From assembly GCA_963714425.1 (NCBI GenBank), contig CAVQOI010000001.1, forward strand, positions 1 to 64,000: DNA of 64,000 bases, read 5' to 3'. This document shows, piece by piece, positions 16,686 through 25,320 of the stretch. Both the position numbers and the translations under genes were made by a program. Origin of the DNA: DATCYX01 sp963714425. GTDB taxonomy: Bacteria > Chloroflexota > Anaerolineae > Anaerolineales > UBA4823. Within the stretch, counting starts at the first letter, position 1; the number at the start of each line of letters is the position of its first letter. The notes beneath the pieces are model-generated. The model saw nothing but the letters and a program-made list of their open reading frames with translations. It was not told the DNA's origin and made no database searches.

Positions 16686-18371
16686 TTATAGCTCATCTTG
16701 AATCTCCCCCATGTAGCCCATTTCAGCCAGAGCGGCCAGCACTTTATCGGCAGCCCCGGCTTTGACCATGATCGCCGTTGAGCCAAGCGGGTCCCCTAGA
16801 TAACGTGCTGCGCTGGATTTTATCAAGGATAGTAGCATCTCGGGTGTCCGCACACGCAAGACTAGGGCATGCTTCAGGCTCGCTTCACTCCCGTTTTCTT
16901 CCCAGCGTTCCAGTGCGTGTGCCAAACTGGGTGGCACCTGTAATGCATACCTACTCAACAGAGTGAGCAAATGACCTACGCGCAGTCCGTTCTTACTGGC
17001 GCGATTGAGCGATGCTGCTGTCAGGCGATAAGAATAACCATTCTCTCTGGCGCCCTCCCATACACAGAAACGCGCCAGCTGGTAGCGTGCAGCCCGGGGT
17101 GCAAGGCGAGGGACACGCACGCGCGCGTCCGAGCTGAGCAGGAAGGAGCCTTCTTCTGCCTCAAGACCACTGGGCTCGGCACCCTTCAGAAGCGCATCTC
17201 CCCAGGGGGAAACCCGGAAGGCAGAAGGCGGTGCCCCTGATTCAGGCGCAGCCAGATCGAGAATGCCTAACCAATGCAACGGACCGCAGACCAGGAAGCG
17301 TACTAGGGCACCGTCTACTTGCTCCCAGTGCTCGAACCCGCGCAGGTACTCGCCGGTGGCTTGATCGCGGATGAACCATGAATCGTAATCGCCAGATGGA
17401 CGTTGGAAATCAGGCTGCTTCTGCTTGACTGCAGCGGTGAAGGATGACAGGCTCCACCAGGTTTTTGGCGGCACATCTCTGAGTATTTTGAGAATGGCAG
17501 TGCGGGTGCCCAGTGGGTCGTTATGCCACTCCCCCTCAAATCCCAGACCAGGTAACAGGTGCAGATCGTTGAACGATGTACTATGCTGCCAGGAGCGCGC
17601 CAGCAAAGCAAGCGCTTCGCCGCGCGTCAGCTCCAGCAGTCTCCGAGTCGCCTCTACCAATGGCAACCCTGTAACCGAATCGATCACTTCCGCTGCAGAG
17701 AGCACAGCTTGCAACCTTTGCGGAGTGAGTGGGCTCTCCTCGGAAAGATCCCATTGGGCATTGGTGAATTCCGGGGAATCCAGGGGCAGCCCCATGCGCA
17801 GGGCGCTCAGCAGTGTGCACGTGTGGTCTAGAATATGGTCATCAGAGGGGAGGATGAGGAGACGCTCCGAAGGGGAAGCCGCTCTACCAGGCGATGAGGT
17901 TGGTTCTCCCTTATGGCCGGGAATAAGATCGATCAGGTCGCCGGGGATATAGGCAAACTCTTGCGGCCCGTCGGGCGTGTCAAGGAATGCACGCATCACC
18001 AGCCCACGGTACCAGAGCACTTCCGCGGATGAGACTGGCTCCAGGTGCGGACGCACGCGGTCGCGCTTACCTGCTCCCATCTCACGCACCGCGCCATAGC
18101 GGCGGGAAAAGAGTGCCCAGGGTAGTTTTCCAGCATTTCTTAGCAAATCGTCGAGTGCCAGGCGAGAATCACTGCTAAGTGCCTCGACTAGCTCCATCAG
18201 ACGCCTGCCTTCTACAAGATCGTCGATTTGCTGGAGAAGTACCTCGCTTGCTTTGCCGGTAGCAGGAATCCCCTCTACCTTCGGTGAGCCCCAGAGTTCG
18301 CAGAGAATGCGCAGGAAGCCTTGATCCTTGTTCTGCAGGCTATGAATAAGGCTGGGGAGCTTCTCACTCAT
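16686..18371 (-). CDS. Helicase_C_3 / XPB-like helicase-associated protein
   Basis: A 561-residue soluble protein of the helicase-associated domain family (Helicase_C_3, related to the C-terminal part of XPB/Ssl2) found in actinobacteria and Chloroflexota. The N-terminal part is helical and reads like a winged-helix array; the C-terminal domain (GLRVGHLLTLLSRYA.. through AALAEMGYMGEI) matches the family. I see no Walker A or DEAD motif, so it is not a helicase on its own. It is the last gene of a minus-strand run with a lipid kinase (61 bases upstream), a DUF429 protein and a radical SAM protein. Role unknown; DNA binding is a reasonable guess. Confidence 0.75.
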   Translation of the reverse strand: MSEKLPSLIHSLQNKDQGFLRILCELWGSPKVEGIPATGKASEVLLQQIDDLVEGRRLMELVEALSSDSRLALDDLLRNAGKLPWALFSRRYGAVREMGAGKRDRVRPHLEPVSSAEVLWYRGLVMRAFLDTPDGPQEFAYIPGDLIDLIPGHKGEPTSSPGRAASPSERLLILPSDDHILDHTCTLLSALRMGLPLDSPEFTNAQWDLSEESPLTPQRLQAVLSAAEVIDSVTGLPLVEATRRLLELTRGEALALLARSWQHSTSFNDLHLLPGLGFEGEWHNDPLGTRTAILKILRDVPPKTWWSLSSFTAAVKQKQPDFQRPSGDYDSWFIRDQATGEYLRGFEHWEQVDGALVRFLVCGPLHWLGILDLAAPESGAPPSAFRVSPWGDALLKGAEPSGLEAEEGSFLLSSDARVRVPRLAPRAARYQLARFCVWEGARENGYSYRLTAASLNRASKNGLRVGHLLTLLSRYALQVPPSLAHALERWEENGSEASLKHALVLRVRTPEMLLSLIKSSAARYLGDPLGSTAIMVKAGAADKVLAALAEMGYMGEIQDEL

Positions 18372-18432
18372 GAAGGATAGGGTCCGGGGATGGGAAATGC
18401 CAGTGTCACTATCCGTGTTCCCTTACCCAGGT

Positions 18433-19350
18433 TTATGACATGACTTCTATAGCGCCGGGCAGGAGCTCAGCTTTCAAGTTGTTTACATCTACCCCGAACC
18501 CAGAAAACACCTCACCATCCGTGTGGATGAGCAATGGTCGGTCGGACTGTACTTCGAGTTGTTTAAAAGTACCCATGCGCACCTGTTTGAAGCGCTCATG
18601 CGTGCCGCGCATGAACTCAGGCAACAAGCGCAGCATCATCGGGCGTGAGACACGTTGTATGGCGACGTAATTGAACATTCCGTCGTCATTTTTAGCAGGT
18701 GGGGCGATATAGAATCCGCCACCTTCTCGCCCACCGTTGCATAAGGCAAGCATGAGCAGTTCCTCATCCCAGGTTTCCTGGTCGCTACTCACTCGCAGAC
18801 GCGGCGCTTCATGATTGAGCAGGATAGTTTGCAGCACTGCGATGAAGTAGATGATGAAACCGCGCAGATAGGGGAAGTTTCGCGAGCGGATGGTTACAGT
18901 AGCGTCAAAGCCAATGCCGACTGTATTATCCCAAAATTCGGTGCGACCCAGATTATCTTCTAGCTTTCCGATATCGACACGGCGGGGCTTCCCACTGAAT
19001 ACCTGGCGCATGGCAAATGCGGGCCGCTTGTCGATGCCGAGTGAGTGGGCGAAATCGTTGCCGGTGCCCATCGGCACAAGTCCCAGCCTAGGCCTTCTTC
19101 CAGATGGCACCTGCATCAGTCCATTGATCACCTCGTGGGCGGTTCCATCGCCGCCTACAGCAACCACAAGCTCGTAGCCATCATCAGCCGCCTGGCGGGC
19201 CAATTCGGTTGCATGGGTGGGATACACAGTGCCGGTCCAATCAGCACCTCCAAACTCCGCAGCCACCGGGCGCAAATCCGCAGCCCAACGCCAGGCACGG
19301 CCCAGGTCGGCGTTTGGGTTGATGATCAACTTGACTTTATTTTTTGGCAT
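18433..19350 (-). CDS. YegS/diacylglycerol kinase-like lipid kinase
   Basis: A 305-residue member of the DAGK_cat family, which phosphorylates diacylglycerol or a related lipid with ATP at the membrane surface. The nucleotide loop GGDGTAHEVINGL lies near residue 82, and VPMGTGNDFAHSLGI follows at about 107; the C-terminal half has the family ending HTDGE (residues 281-285). The start ATG is 3 bases after the stop of the DUF429 gene, so the two are translationally coupled. The substrate lipid cannot be predicted. Confidence 0.9.
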   Translation of the reverse strand: MPKNKVKLIINPNADLGRAWRWAADLRPVAAEFGGADWTGTVYPTHATELARQAADDGYELVVAVGGDGTAHEVINGLMQVPSGRRPRLGLVPMGTGNDFAHSLGIDKRPAFAMRQVFSGKPRRVDIGKLEDNLGRTEFWDNTVGIGFDATVTIRSRNFPYLRGFIIYFIAVLQTILLNHEAPRLRVSSDQETWDEELLMLALCNGGREGGGFYIAPPAKNDDGMFNYVAIQRVSRPMMLRLLPEFMRGTHERFKQVRMGTFKQLEVQSDRPLLIHTDGEVFSGFGVDVNNLKAELLPGAIEVMS

Positions 19351-19353
19351 TGG

Positions 19354-20121
19354 CTAATACCTTTGCTTTAGCTCATTTACGGGCAGGATGATCTGGCCTT
19401 CACTGGCATCTCCTACCCAGCTGACTTCCTCAGGGCTCATAACGGTTTTCCAGGCGGTATAGGCTGCCACAAGGGCGTCCAGCTCGCCGGCTGAATAGAT
19501 GGAATCATCTGCCAGCATGCCGTTCAGTAAGCGGTGTCTGGTGATCTCCTCGAAGAATCTCATTGGATCGGAGATGTGTATTTTGAGCTCATAGAGGATC
19601 AATTGGCGTTGTAATCGGCCCTCCAATGTGTATTTTGGAAAGGGCGTGACGCCCAGCAGCGCGGTGAAGCTCGCGTGTGGATAAACCTCAATTGAGATGT
19701 GCTGGTTGTCCTGAGATGGATACGCCTGGTAGCCCAGACCATCCAGACGTTTGAAGAGTGTGATGCCCATGCGCATCCAGTTTGGGCATTCTTTCTCCCG
19801 GCTGGGCGTCCGCGGTATGTGGATATTGTGCAGCCGTAATAGGTATTCTGCCAGGCGGAAATTCGTCCATCGACCTGGTCGGGGAGGCGGCGAGAGCTGC
19901 TGGCGCACTTCGTCGCGTTGCATCACGCGCTGGTTCAGCTGGCGCGGAGCACACACTGCGACCGCTGCCTGGCGCTGTCCGGCTACGAAGGCTAAAACAT
20001 CATCCATCTCGCCTTGACCCAGTGCCAGCAAGTGCAACTCGTCATCCAGCGCGGCAAAGACGAACGGTCGCCGCCCGGCGGTTGGATCGATGCCAATGAA
20101 GGTGGTGCGTTCGTAAAACAT
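19354..20121 (-). CDS. DUF429 protein (RNase H-like fold)
   Basis: A 255-residue protein of the DUF429 family, predicted from its N-terminus (TTFIGIDPTAGRRPFVFAALD) to have an RNase H-like fold with the first catalytic-type Asp. Other conserved segments are VCAPRQLNQ, the Cys-containing KECPNWMRMGITLFKRL, ISIEVYPHASFTALLG and a C-terminal DDSIYSAGELDALVAAYTAW. The activity of the family is not established. It stands 67 bases after a radical SAM gene and 3 bases before the lipid kinase. Confidence 0.8.
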   Translation of the reverse strand: MFYERTTFIGIDPTAGRRPFVFAALDDELHLLALGQGEMDDVLAFVAGQRQAAVAVCAPRQLNQRVMQRDEVRQQLSPPPRPGRWTNFRLAEYLLRLHNIHIPRTPSREKECPNWMRMGITLFKRLDGLGYQAYPSQDNQHISIEVYPHASFTALLGVTPFPKYTLEGRLQRQLILYELKIHISDPMRFFEEITRHRLLNGMLADDSIYSAGELDALVAAYTAWKTVMSPEEVSWVGDASEGQIILPVNELKQRY

Positions 20122-20188
20122 GAGCCTTTTTTGCGATTAATCCGATGAAGTTAGCGCACTCTCGTGTTGGGTGTTTCGGGCCTCACTG

Positions 20189-21088
20189 TTATGCATTGCT
20201 CACACTGTACATCTGGTCAGGTGTCAGCAAGTGTGGGAAGCGACTGCGCAGGTCTTGCCGAGCAGTGAAACAAAGGTGGCAGGCGTCAGCGTAGCGCTCC
20301 TGATGCGGTAAGTCGAATTCGTTCACTAAAGCCACCGGGCCGCCGGAGAGCAGCGCCCCGCAGATAGCATGTGAATCGGGATCGTACTGGGTACAGATTT
20401 CCGACAATGAATGCTCATGCAAGTTGCCCAGGGATATCCCGTGGCAGATGTGCAGGTTGCCAAGTGGATCGAGATGCACCCTGCCGGGATCTCGCAAGTC
20501 CTCGTGCGGGCAGCGTGTGAAGGTCTCCCAGGGCTGGGGGAGAGCAAATTGAACCAGCTTCTCTGCAGCCCTGCCGCGGTACATCACTCCAGAATCCCCC
20601 AGAGGGATTTGTCCGCTGCTAGCAGAGGCTTCAACTTCGGGTCGCTCGATGCAGATGACTCCCAGGGGAATGCCCAGCACCTGCGCAGCATGGGTAGCAT
20701 TTTGCGCCTGCTGGCTGAGCTTTTCGTCGTAATGAAACAAATCGCTGCTCACGGTGAGGTCTGACAGCAGCCCGGCGAAAGGTTTCAGAGTTTCCAGGGC
20801 GTCTTCCTGGCTGGTTGCCCAGTAAGCGTTGGAGACGATCCCTACCTGAAAGTCCATCTCAGCCGCCATTCGCACTCCCTGTAACAGCGTGGCGTAGTAG
20901 AGAAAAGGCTCGCCGCCCTCAAAATAGATCGAGTTGATCGTGCCCGTATGGCGCGCTTGTTCCAGGTAAAAGCGGATATCGCCGAGCGACATGACTCCGT
21001 CCTGCCACGGGCTGCCCCACACAAAGCAGTGGTCGCACTCAAAAGTGCATTGGTAGGTCAATAAGAAGTGCAAGCCGGTCAGTTTCAT
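20189..21088 (-). CDS. Radical SAM protein with SPASM-like cysteine tail
   Basis: A 299-residue radical SAM enzyme. The cluster motif CTFECDHC (CxxxCxxC) lies at about residues 14-21, followed by SIYFEGGEPFLY (the GGE motif). The C-terminal third has several Cys spaced like a SPASM/twitch auxiliary-cluster region (TRCPHE, LHICHGIS, AICGALL, DACHLCF). Such proteins modify peptides or small molecules. No short precursor-peptide gene is obvious next to it. It is the first gene of a minus-strand run with DUF429, lipid kinase and Helicase_C_3 genes. Confidence 0.87.
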   Translation of the reverse strand: MKLTGLHFLLTYQCTFECDHCFVWGSPWQDGVMSLGDIRFYLEQARHTGTINSIYFEGGEPFLYYATLLQGVRMAAEMDFQVGIVSNAYWATSQEDALETLKPFAGLLSDLTVSSDLFHYDEKLSQQAQNATHAAQVLGIPLGVICIERPEVEASASSGQIPLGDSGVMYRGRAAEKLVQFALPQPWETFTRCPHEDLRDPGRVHLDPLGNLHICHGISLGNLHEHSLSEICTQYDPDSHAICGALLSGGPVALVNEFDLPHQERYADACHLCFTARQDLRSRFPHLLTPDQMYSVSNA

Positions 21089-21202
21089 ATGCTATGAGTT
21101 TAGCGTAAAATAAACGGAAATGCAATAAAAATCTGGAACTCTGTCACGTCCAGGTGATCCCACCTGTCTTTTGACGAGATAGCAGGCCTCAGATATACTA
21201 TA

Positions 21203-21230
21203 GGTTGCAGGTTGAAAGTTGCAAGTTGCA
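21203..21230 (+). repeat. Heptad tandem repeat, RGTTGMA type
   Basis: Four tandem 7-base units: GGTTGCA, GGTTGAA, AGTTGCA, AGTTGCA, followed by a T-run. The same type of unit recurs at 48131-48158 and, inverted, at 21332-21362. Confidence 0.75.
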
Positions 21231-21331
21231 GGTTTTTTTACGCCATAGGAGATAATTGATACTTAGTTCTTTTTTTCCTGCTTTGTAACTTCTAATTGGA
21301 ATAGAATTGAAAAAACCATTCAACCATGGCT

Positions 21332-21362
21332 AACCTTCAACCTTCAATCTTATACCTTCAAC
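21332..21362 (-). repeat. Heptad tandem repeat, inverted copy
   Basis: On the plus strand the units read AACCTTC, AACCTTC, AATCTTA, TACCTTC, AAC; read on the minus strand they are of the GTTGAAG type. With the tract at 21203 it could form an imperfect long stem. Confidence 0.7.
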
Positions 21363-21389
21363 GTATTTACTTATCGCTAGGAGAGCTAT

Positions 21390-22964
21390 ATGGCTGAGAT
21401 CTTCAAACTTACTTACGCCACCATGTTCAACCCCCCGGAAGAACTGCATACACGCTTTGAGGAGGCACTTGAAAAAGTCAAAGCCAGTCTGGGCAAGGAG
21501 TATGGCATGATCATCGGTGGCAAGGACCGCTTCGCCACCGAGAAATTCGAAAACCACTCACCGGTGGATACCGATGTCGTCCTGGGGATCTTCCAGAAAG
21601 GCAATCAGCAGGATGCTGCTGATGCCCTGACCGCTGCCCGCAAAGCCTTCCCGGTTTGGAGCAAGATGCGGTGGCAAGATCGCGTTGTCCTGCTTCGTAA
21701 AGCTGCTGATCTGATCGATGAGCGCATCTACGAGATCAGCGCGGCCATGGCGATGGAGGTTGGCAAGAACCGCATGGAGTCACTTGGCGATGTTGCTGAG
21801 ACCGCCGACCTGATACGCTACTCTTGCTATCAGATGGAGAAGAACGACGGCTACCGCGTCGAGATGGGCCGCGACCCGCTCGCTGGCTATACATCCACCA
21901 ATTTCTCTGTCCTGCGCCCTTATGGCGTCTGGCTGGTGATCAGTCCCTTCAATTTTCCCACTGCCCTTACCGGGGGGCCGTCTGGGGCTGCCCTTGTAGC
22001 TGGCAATACCCTGGTGATCAAGCCAGCCACAGATACACCCTGGGTAGTGCGAATGCTGGCAGAGTGCTTTCGAGATGCCGGCCTGCCGGATGGGGTTATC
22101 AATTTCGTCACCGGTCCTGGGCGCACGCTTGGCCAGGCGCTTATAGAGAGCCCCGAGGTCGATGGGGTTACCTTCACGGGCTCCTATAATGTCGGCATGA
22201 AGATCTTCCGGGATTTTGCGCAGGGACGCTACGTACGTCCAATCATCCTCGAGCTGGGAGGTAAGAATCCCGCCATTGTATCCCGCAACGCGGACCTGGA
22301 GCGCGCCGCAATCGGAATTATGCGCTCGGCGTTTGGCCTGCAAGGGCAGAAATGCTCAGCTTGCTCCCGGGTGCTCGTTGAGGAGCCCGTTTACGATCAG
22401 CTGGTGGAACGCCTGGTCGATCTCACCAACAGGCTGGTAGTAGGCGATCCAACCGAGCGGAGTGTTTATATGGGTCCAGTAATTAACCAGAGTTCATACC
22501 AGGATTTCAAGAATTACACTGAGGAGCTTTCCCAGGCTGGGCGTATCCTAACAGGCGGAAAAGTACTCGCCGACGGCTCTCTGGCAAAAGGATATTTCTG
22601 CACACCCACCTTTGTAGCCGACCTTCCCCTGGACCATCGACTGTGGAAGCACGAGATGTTCTTGCCGATTACTACGATTGCCAGGATTGGGAGCCTGGAG
22701 GAGGCGATGCGACACGCAAACAGCGTAGATTACGGCCTGACAGCTGGGTTCTACGGATCCAGCGAAGAGACGAAATGGTTCTTTGAAAATATTCAGGCCG
22801 GTGTTACCTATGCCAACCGCCCCCAGGGAGCAACAACTGGCGCATGGCCTGGCTTCCAGCCTTTTGGCGGATGGAAGGCTTCTGGTTCCAGCGGTAAGAA
22901 TGCAGGTGGGTATTATTACCTGCCACTCTACATGCACGAGCAGATACAAACATTGATCGATTAA
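21390..22964 (+). CDS. L-glutamate gamma-semialdehyde (P5C) dehydrogenase
   Basis: A 524-residue aldehyde dehydrogenase of the RocA/PruA group, which oxidises glutamate semialdehyde to glutamate with NAD in proline and arginine breakdown. Family marks are the long N-terminal segment (YATMFNPPEELHTRFEEAL), ISPFNFPTALTGG, the catalytic Glu in LELGGKNPA and the catalytic Cys in QGQKCSACSR, which is typical of this subgroup. Start supported by ggagagc upstream. No proline dehydrogenase gene is nearby, so another aldehyde substrate is possible; it heads a plus-strand stretch with CoA-transferase and permease genes. Confidence 0.88.
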   Translation: MAEIFKLTYATMFNPPEELHTRFEEALEKVKASLGKEYGMIIGGKDRFATEKFENHSPVDTDVVLGIFQKGNQQDAADALTAARKAFPVWSKMRWQDRVVLLRKAADLIDERIYEISAAMAMEVGKNRMESLGDVAETADLIRYSCYQMEKNDGYRVEMGRDPLAGYTSTNFSVLRPYGVWLVISPFNFPTALTGGPSGAALVAGNTLVIKPATDTPWVVRMLAECFRDAGLPDGVINFVTGPGRTLGQALIESPEVDGVTFTGSYNVGMKIFRDFAQGRYVRPIILELGGKNPAIVSRNADLERAAIGIMRSAFGLQGQKCSACSRVLVEEPVYDQLVERLVDLTNRLVVGDPTERSVYMGPVINQSSYQDFKNYTEELSQAGRILTGGKVLADGSLAKGYFCTPTFVADLPLDHRLWKHEMFLPITTIARIGSLEEAMRHANSVDYGLTAGFYGSSEETKWFFENIQAGVTYANRPQGATTGAWPGFQPFGGWKASGSSGKNAGGYYYLPLYMHEQIQTLID

Positions 22965-23062
22965 ACTAGGCAGGATGATTCAGTATCTCTCCTCCATTAA
23001 AATTAATGATGGGTGGTCGTACAGATGAAGTCCATCCGAACACACAGGTTTCATCGCGTTCC

Positions 23063-23087
23063 CCCTTCCCCATTCGCTGGGGAAGGG
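23063..23087. repeat. CCTTCCCC-type hairpin, copy 1
   Basis: A perfect 9-base inverted repeat (CCCTTCCCC / GGGGAAGGG) with a 7-base loop, just upstream of a small gene. Related hairpins occur at 57821-57846 and 60593-60612. No T-run follows. Confidence 0.8.
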
Positions 23088-23106
23088 TAAGTTGCGGGGG
23101 TTCTGC

Positions 23107-23343
23107 ATGCTTCGCTGGCACGTCGGACAGTTTCTGGTCTTGATTGGCATTCTGGGCCTGATCATTTTCTTTGTCAGCGATCAGGTGAATCAGCCCAATT
23201 GCCTATATTTCTTCTCGGGCCTGGTTGCGCTCCTTCTTGGCGGTTACGCCATGTGGACGGGTCGCAACCCACCTCAACCCAGCCAGCGGTTTCGGTACTT
23301 CCGCCAGAAGCCAGACAAAAAATCTGAAGACGAAAATGAGTGA
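23107..23343 (+). CDS. Small two-helix membrane protein
   Basis: A 78-residue protein with two hydrophobic segments (QFLVLIGILGLIIFF and FFSGLVALLLGGYAMW) and a charged, Lys/Asp/Glu-rich cytoplasmic tail. I recognise no family. The ATG at 23107 follows cggggg; an in-frame TTG at 23092 is possible. It lies 142 bases after the P5C dehydrogenase and its stop is only 5 bases before the CoA-transferase start, so it is likely in that operon. Confidence 0.6.
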   Translation: MLRWHVGQFLVLIGILGLIIFFVSDQVNQPNCLYFFSGLVALLLGGYAMWTGRNPPQPSQRFRYFRQKPDKKSEDENE

Positions 23344-23348
23344 GGCCT

Positions 23349-24251
23349 ATGTCAAAATTGTTCCCTCTTTCTGAAGCGATCGCCCGCTTTGTTCAGGATG
23401 GCGACCAGGTCTATGCAGCAGGATTCACCCACCTTATTCCATTCGCTGCTGGACACGAGATCATCCGCCAGAAAAAGCATGATCTAGTCCTGGCGCGTGC
23501 CACCCCGGATTTGATCTACGACCAGATGGTCGCTGCTGGCTGCGCTCGGAAGATAATCTACTCCTACATGGGGAATCCAGGTGTAGGTTCGCTGCGCATC
23601 TGCCGGGCAGAGATCGAAGCGGGTAACCTGGAATGGGAGGAGTACTCCCATTTCAGCATGATCTCTCGTTTACAGGCAGGAGCGACCGGCTTGCCCTTCA
23701 TGCCCATGAATCCCACTGCTGCAGGTGACCTGGAAGGTGCTAACCCGCAATACCGTACAGTCGTCGACCCATATTCTGGGAGAGATGTGGTCGTGGTACC
23801 AGCGTTGAAGCCAGATGTTGCCATCGTTCATGTACAGCGAGCTGATGCGGATGGCAATGCCCACATCTGGGGCATTATCGGCGAGCAGAAAGAGGCAGCT
23901 TTTGCTGCACAGCGGGTAATTCTGACTGCGGAGGAGATCGTAGATGAAGCCATCATCCGCTCTGATCCTAACCGCACGCTCATTCCAGGCTTTATTGTCG
24001 ATGCAGTGTGCCACGTGCCTTACTGTGCCCATCCCTCGTACACGCAGGGTTATTACGATCGCGATAACGCATTCTATCTGGAATGGGACAAGATCAGCCA
24101 GACTAAAGAAGCGGTGCAAGCATATCTGGATGAGTGGGTCTATGCTGTGGAGGACAGAACGCAATATTGGGAGAAGCTCGGCAGAGGTGCGCATGATCGC
24201 TTGAAAGTGGGCTCACGCCCCAGTGCGGTAGTTGATTATGGGCACTATTAA
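23349..24251 (+). CDS. CoA-transferase, subunit A (glutaconate/3-oxoacid type)
   Basis: A 300-residue alpha-type subunit of a family I CoA-transferase, which moves CoA between carboxylic acids. Conserved parts are AIARFVQDGDQVYAAGFTHLIPFAAGHE at the N-terminus, ARATPDLIYDQMVAAG, and DVAIVHVQRADADGNAHIWG in the middle. It resembles the glutaconate/IpdA group rather than succinyl-CoA:acetoacetate transferases. The partner subunit is encoded 229 bases downstream, an unusually wide gap for a two-subunit enzyme. The acceptor acid is unknown. Confidence 0.87.
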   Translation: MSKLFPLSEAIARFVQDGDQVYAAGFTHLIPFAAGHEIIRQKKHDLVLARATPDLIYDQMVAAGCARKIIYSYMGNPGVGSLRICRAEIEAGNLEWEEYSHFSMISRLQAGATGLPFMPMNPTAAGDLEGANPQYRTVVDPYSGRDVVVVPALKPDVAIVHVQRADADGNAHIWGIIGEQKEAAFAAQRVILTAEEIVDEAIIRSDPNRTLIPGFIVDAVCHVPYCAHPSYTQGYYDRDNAFYLEWDKISQTKEAVQAYLDEWVYAVEDRTQYWEKLGRGAHDRLKVGSRPSAVVDYGHY

Positions 24252-24480
24252 TCCACGAATTTCAGCGAATATTAAACGATTACGGGTCCGAACCACAGTG
24301 ATTGAGCAGGTACAAATGGTTGAAGTGTTGCTCAAATGTGAATCTCATGCCATTGTTAGCAAATCAATTGCGGTTGATAGAATAAACCTGCACAAGATTT
24401 GGAATGGACGCGGATTTTATTCTCAAAATCCCCCCTCCAAATCATTCTCAGATATTAGCGGAGATTAGCGGACAAAAAAC
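24252..24480. other. Spacer between the two CoA-transferase subunits
   Basis: This A+T-rich 229-base spacer contains no convincing gene. Near its right end a direct repeat ATTAGCGGA/ATTAGCGGA lies at 24455-24475, and a C-run occurs at about 24429. A separate promoter for subunit B may lie here. Confidence 0.4.
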
Positions 24481-25251
24481 ATGACCAATTACTCCTCATC
24501 AGAATTATTAACCATCAATTCCGCCAGGCTTTTACGGGATGGCGACGTGGTCTTCGTGGGGGTTGGACTGCCCAATCTGGCGTGCAACCTGGCCAGGCGC
24601 ACACACGCCCCAAACCTGGTGATGATTTACGAAGCTGGTGTGATCGGCGCGCAGCCGGCGCGATTGCCGCTCTCCATTGGGGATCCGACCTTGGTCAGCG
24701 GGGCGCTCTCGGTGTGCAGCATGTACGATATCTTCGCCTTTTACTTGCAGCGAGGAAATATCGATGTGGGTTTCCTGGGTGGGGCGCAGATCGACCGCTT
24801 TGGCAATATCAACGCTACCGTAATCGGCGATTATCTGCACCCCAGAGTACGCCTACCCGGATCGGGTGGCTCCATGGAAATCTCCGCCTGGGCTAACCGC
24901 TGCTATATTCTCACACCACACCAGAAGCGCCGCTTCCCGGAAAAGGTCGACTTCCGCACATCGGCTGGCTTTCTGGGAGGGCGTCGCGAGCGTGAAGCAG
25001 CACGCCTGTCTGGTGCGGGCCCACAGGCTGTGGTTACCGACCTGGGTATCCTGGAGCCTGATGAGCGTGGCGAGCTCGTGCTCGCTGCGCTGCATCCCAA
25101 CTGTACGGTCGAGCAAGCCAGAGCGAACACCGGTTGGGATTTGCGCACTGCTCCCGAGCTGCGTGTGACTGCCTCACCCACACAGGAGGAGTTGCGCATT
25201 CTGCGTCAAGAGCTTGACCCTGATGGGATATATCTCAAGGGAGCAGAATAG
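24481..25251 (+). CDS. CoA-transferase, subunit B (glutaconate/3-oxoacid type)
   Basis: A 256-residue beta-type subunit that pairs with the product of 23349-24251. The probable catalytic Glu is residue 51 in IYEAGVIG, in line with Glu54 of the glutaconate CoA-transferase beta subunit. GFLGGAQIDRFGNINAT and LPGSGGSMEISAW are characteristic. The start ATG has no clear ribosome site. Together with the lactate permease that follows, this suggests uptake and CoA activation of a short organic acid (inference). Confidence 0.87.
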   Translation: MTNYSSSELLTINSARLLRDGDVVFVGVGLPNLACNLARRTHAPNLVMIYEAGVIGAQPARLPLSIGDPTLVSGALSVCSMYDIFAFYLQRGNIDVGFLGGAQIDRFGNINATVIGDYLHPRVRLPGSGGSMEISAWANRCYILTPHQKRRFPEKVDFRTSAGFLGGRREREAARLSGAGPQAVVTDLGILEPDERGELVLAALHPNCTVEQARANTGWDLRTAPELRVTASPTQEELRILRQELDPDGIYLKGAE

Positions 25252-25320
25252 AGATATCCAGATATCGAAGCCAACTTTGACTGTTTAGCACGTACTCATC
25301 TCAGCTAACCCAACTCCGTT

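Larger units (their letters stand above)
21089..21389. other. Intergenic region with 7-bp repeats
   Basis: A divergent promoter region between the radical SAM gene (minus) and the P5C dehydrogenase gene (plus). It holds two heptad repeat tracts (21203-21230 and 21332-21362) in opposite orientation, several T-runs, and at the right edge the ribosome site taggagagc for the gene at 21390. No gene is seen. Confidence 0.6.

Noticed and set aside
24232..24468. 78-codon plus-strand frame between the CoA-transferase subunits
   Set aside because: Overlaps the end of subunit A, has no ribosome site and no recognisable feature.
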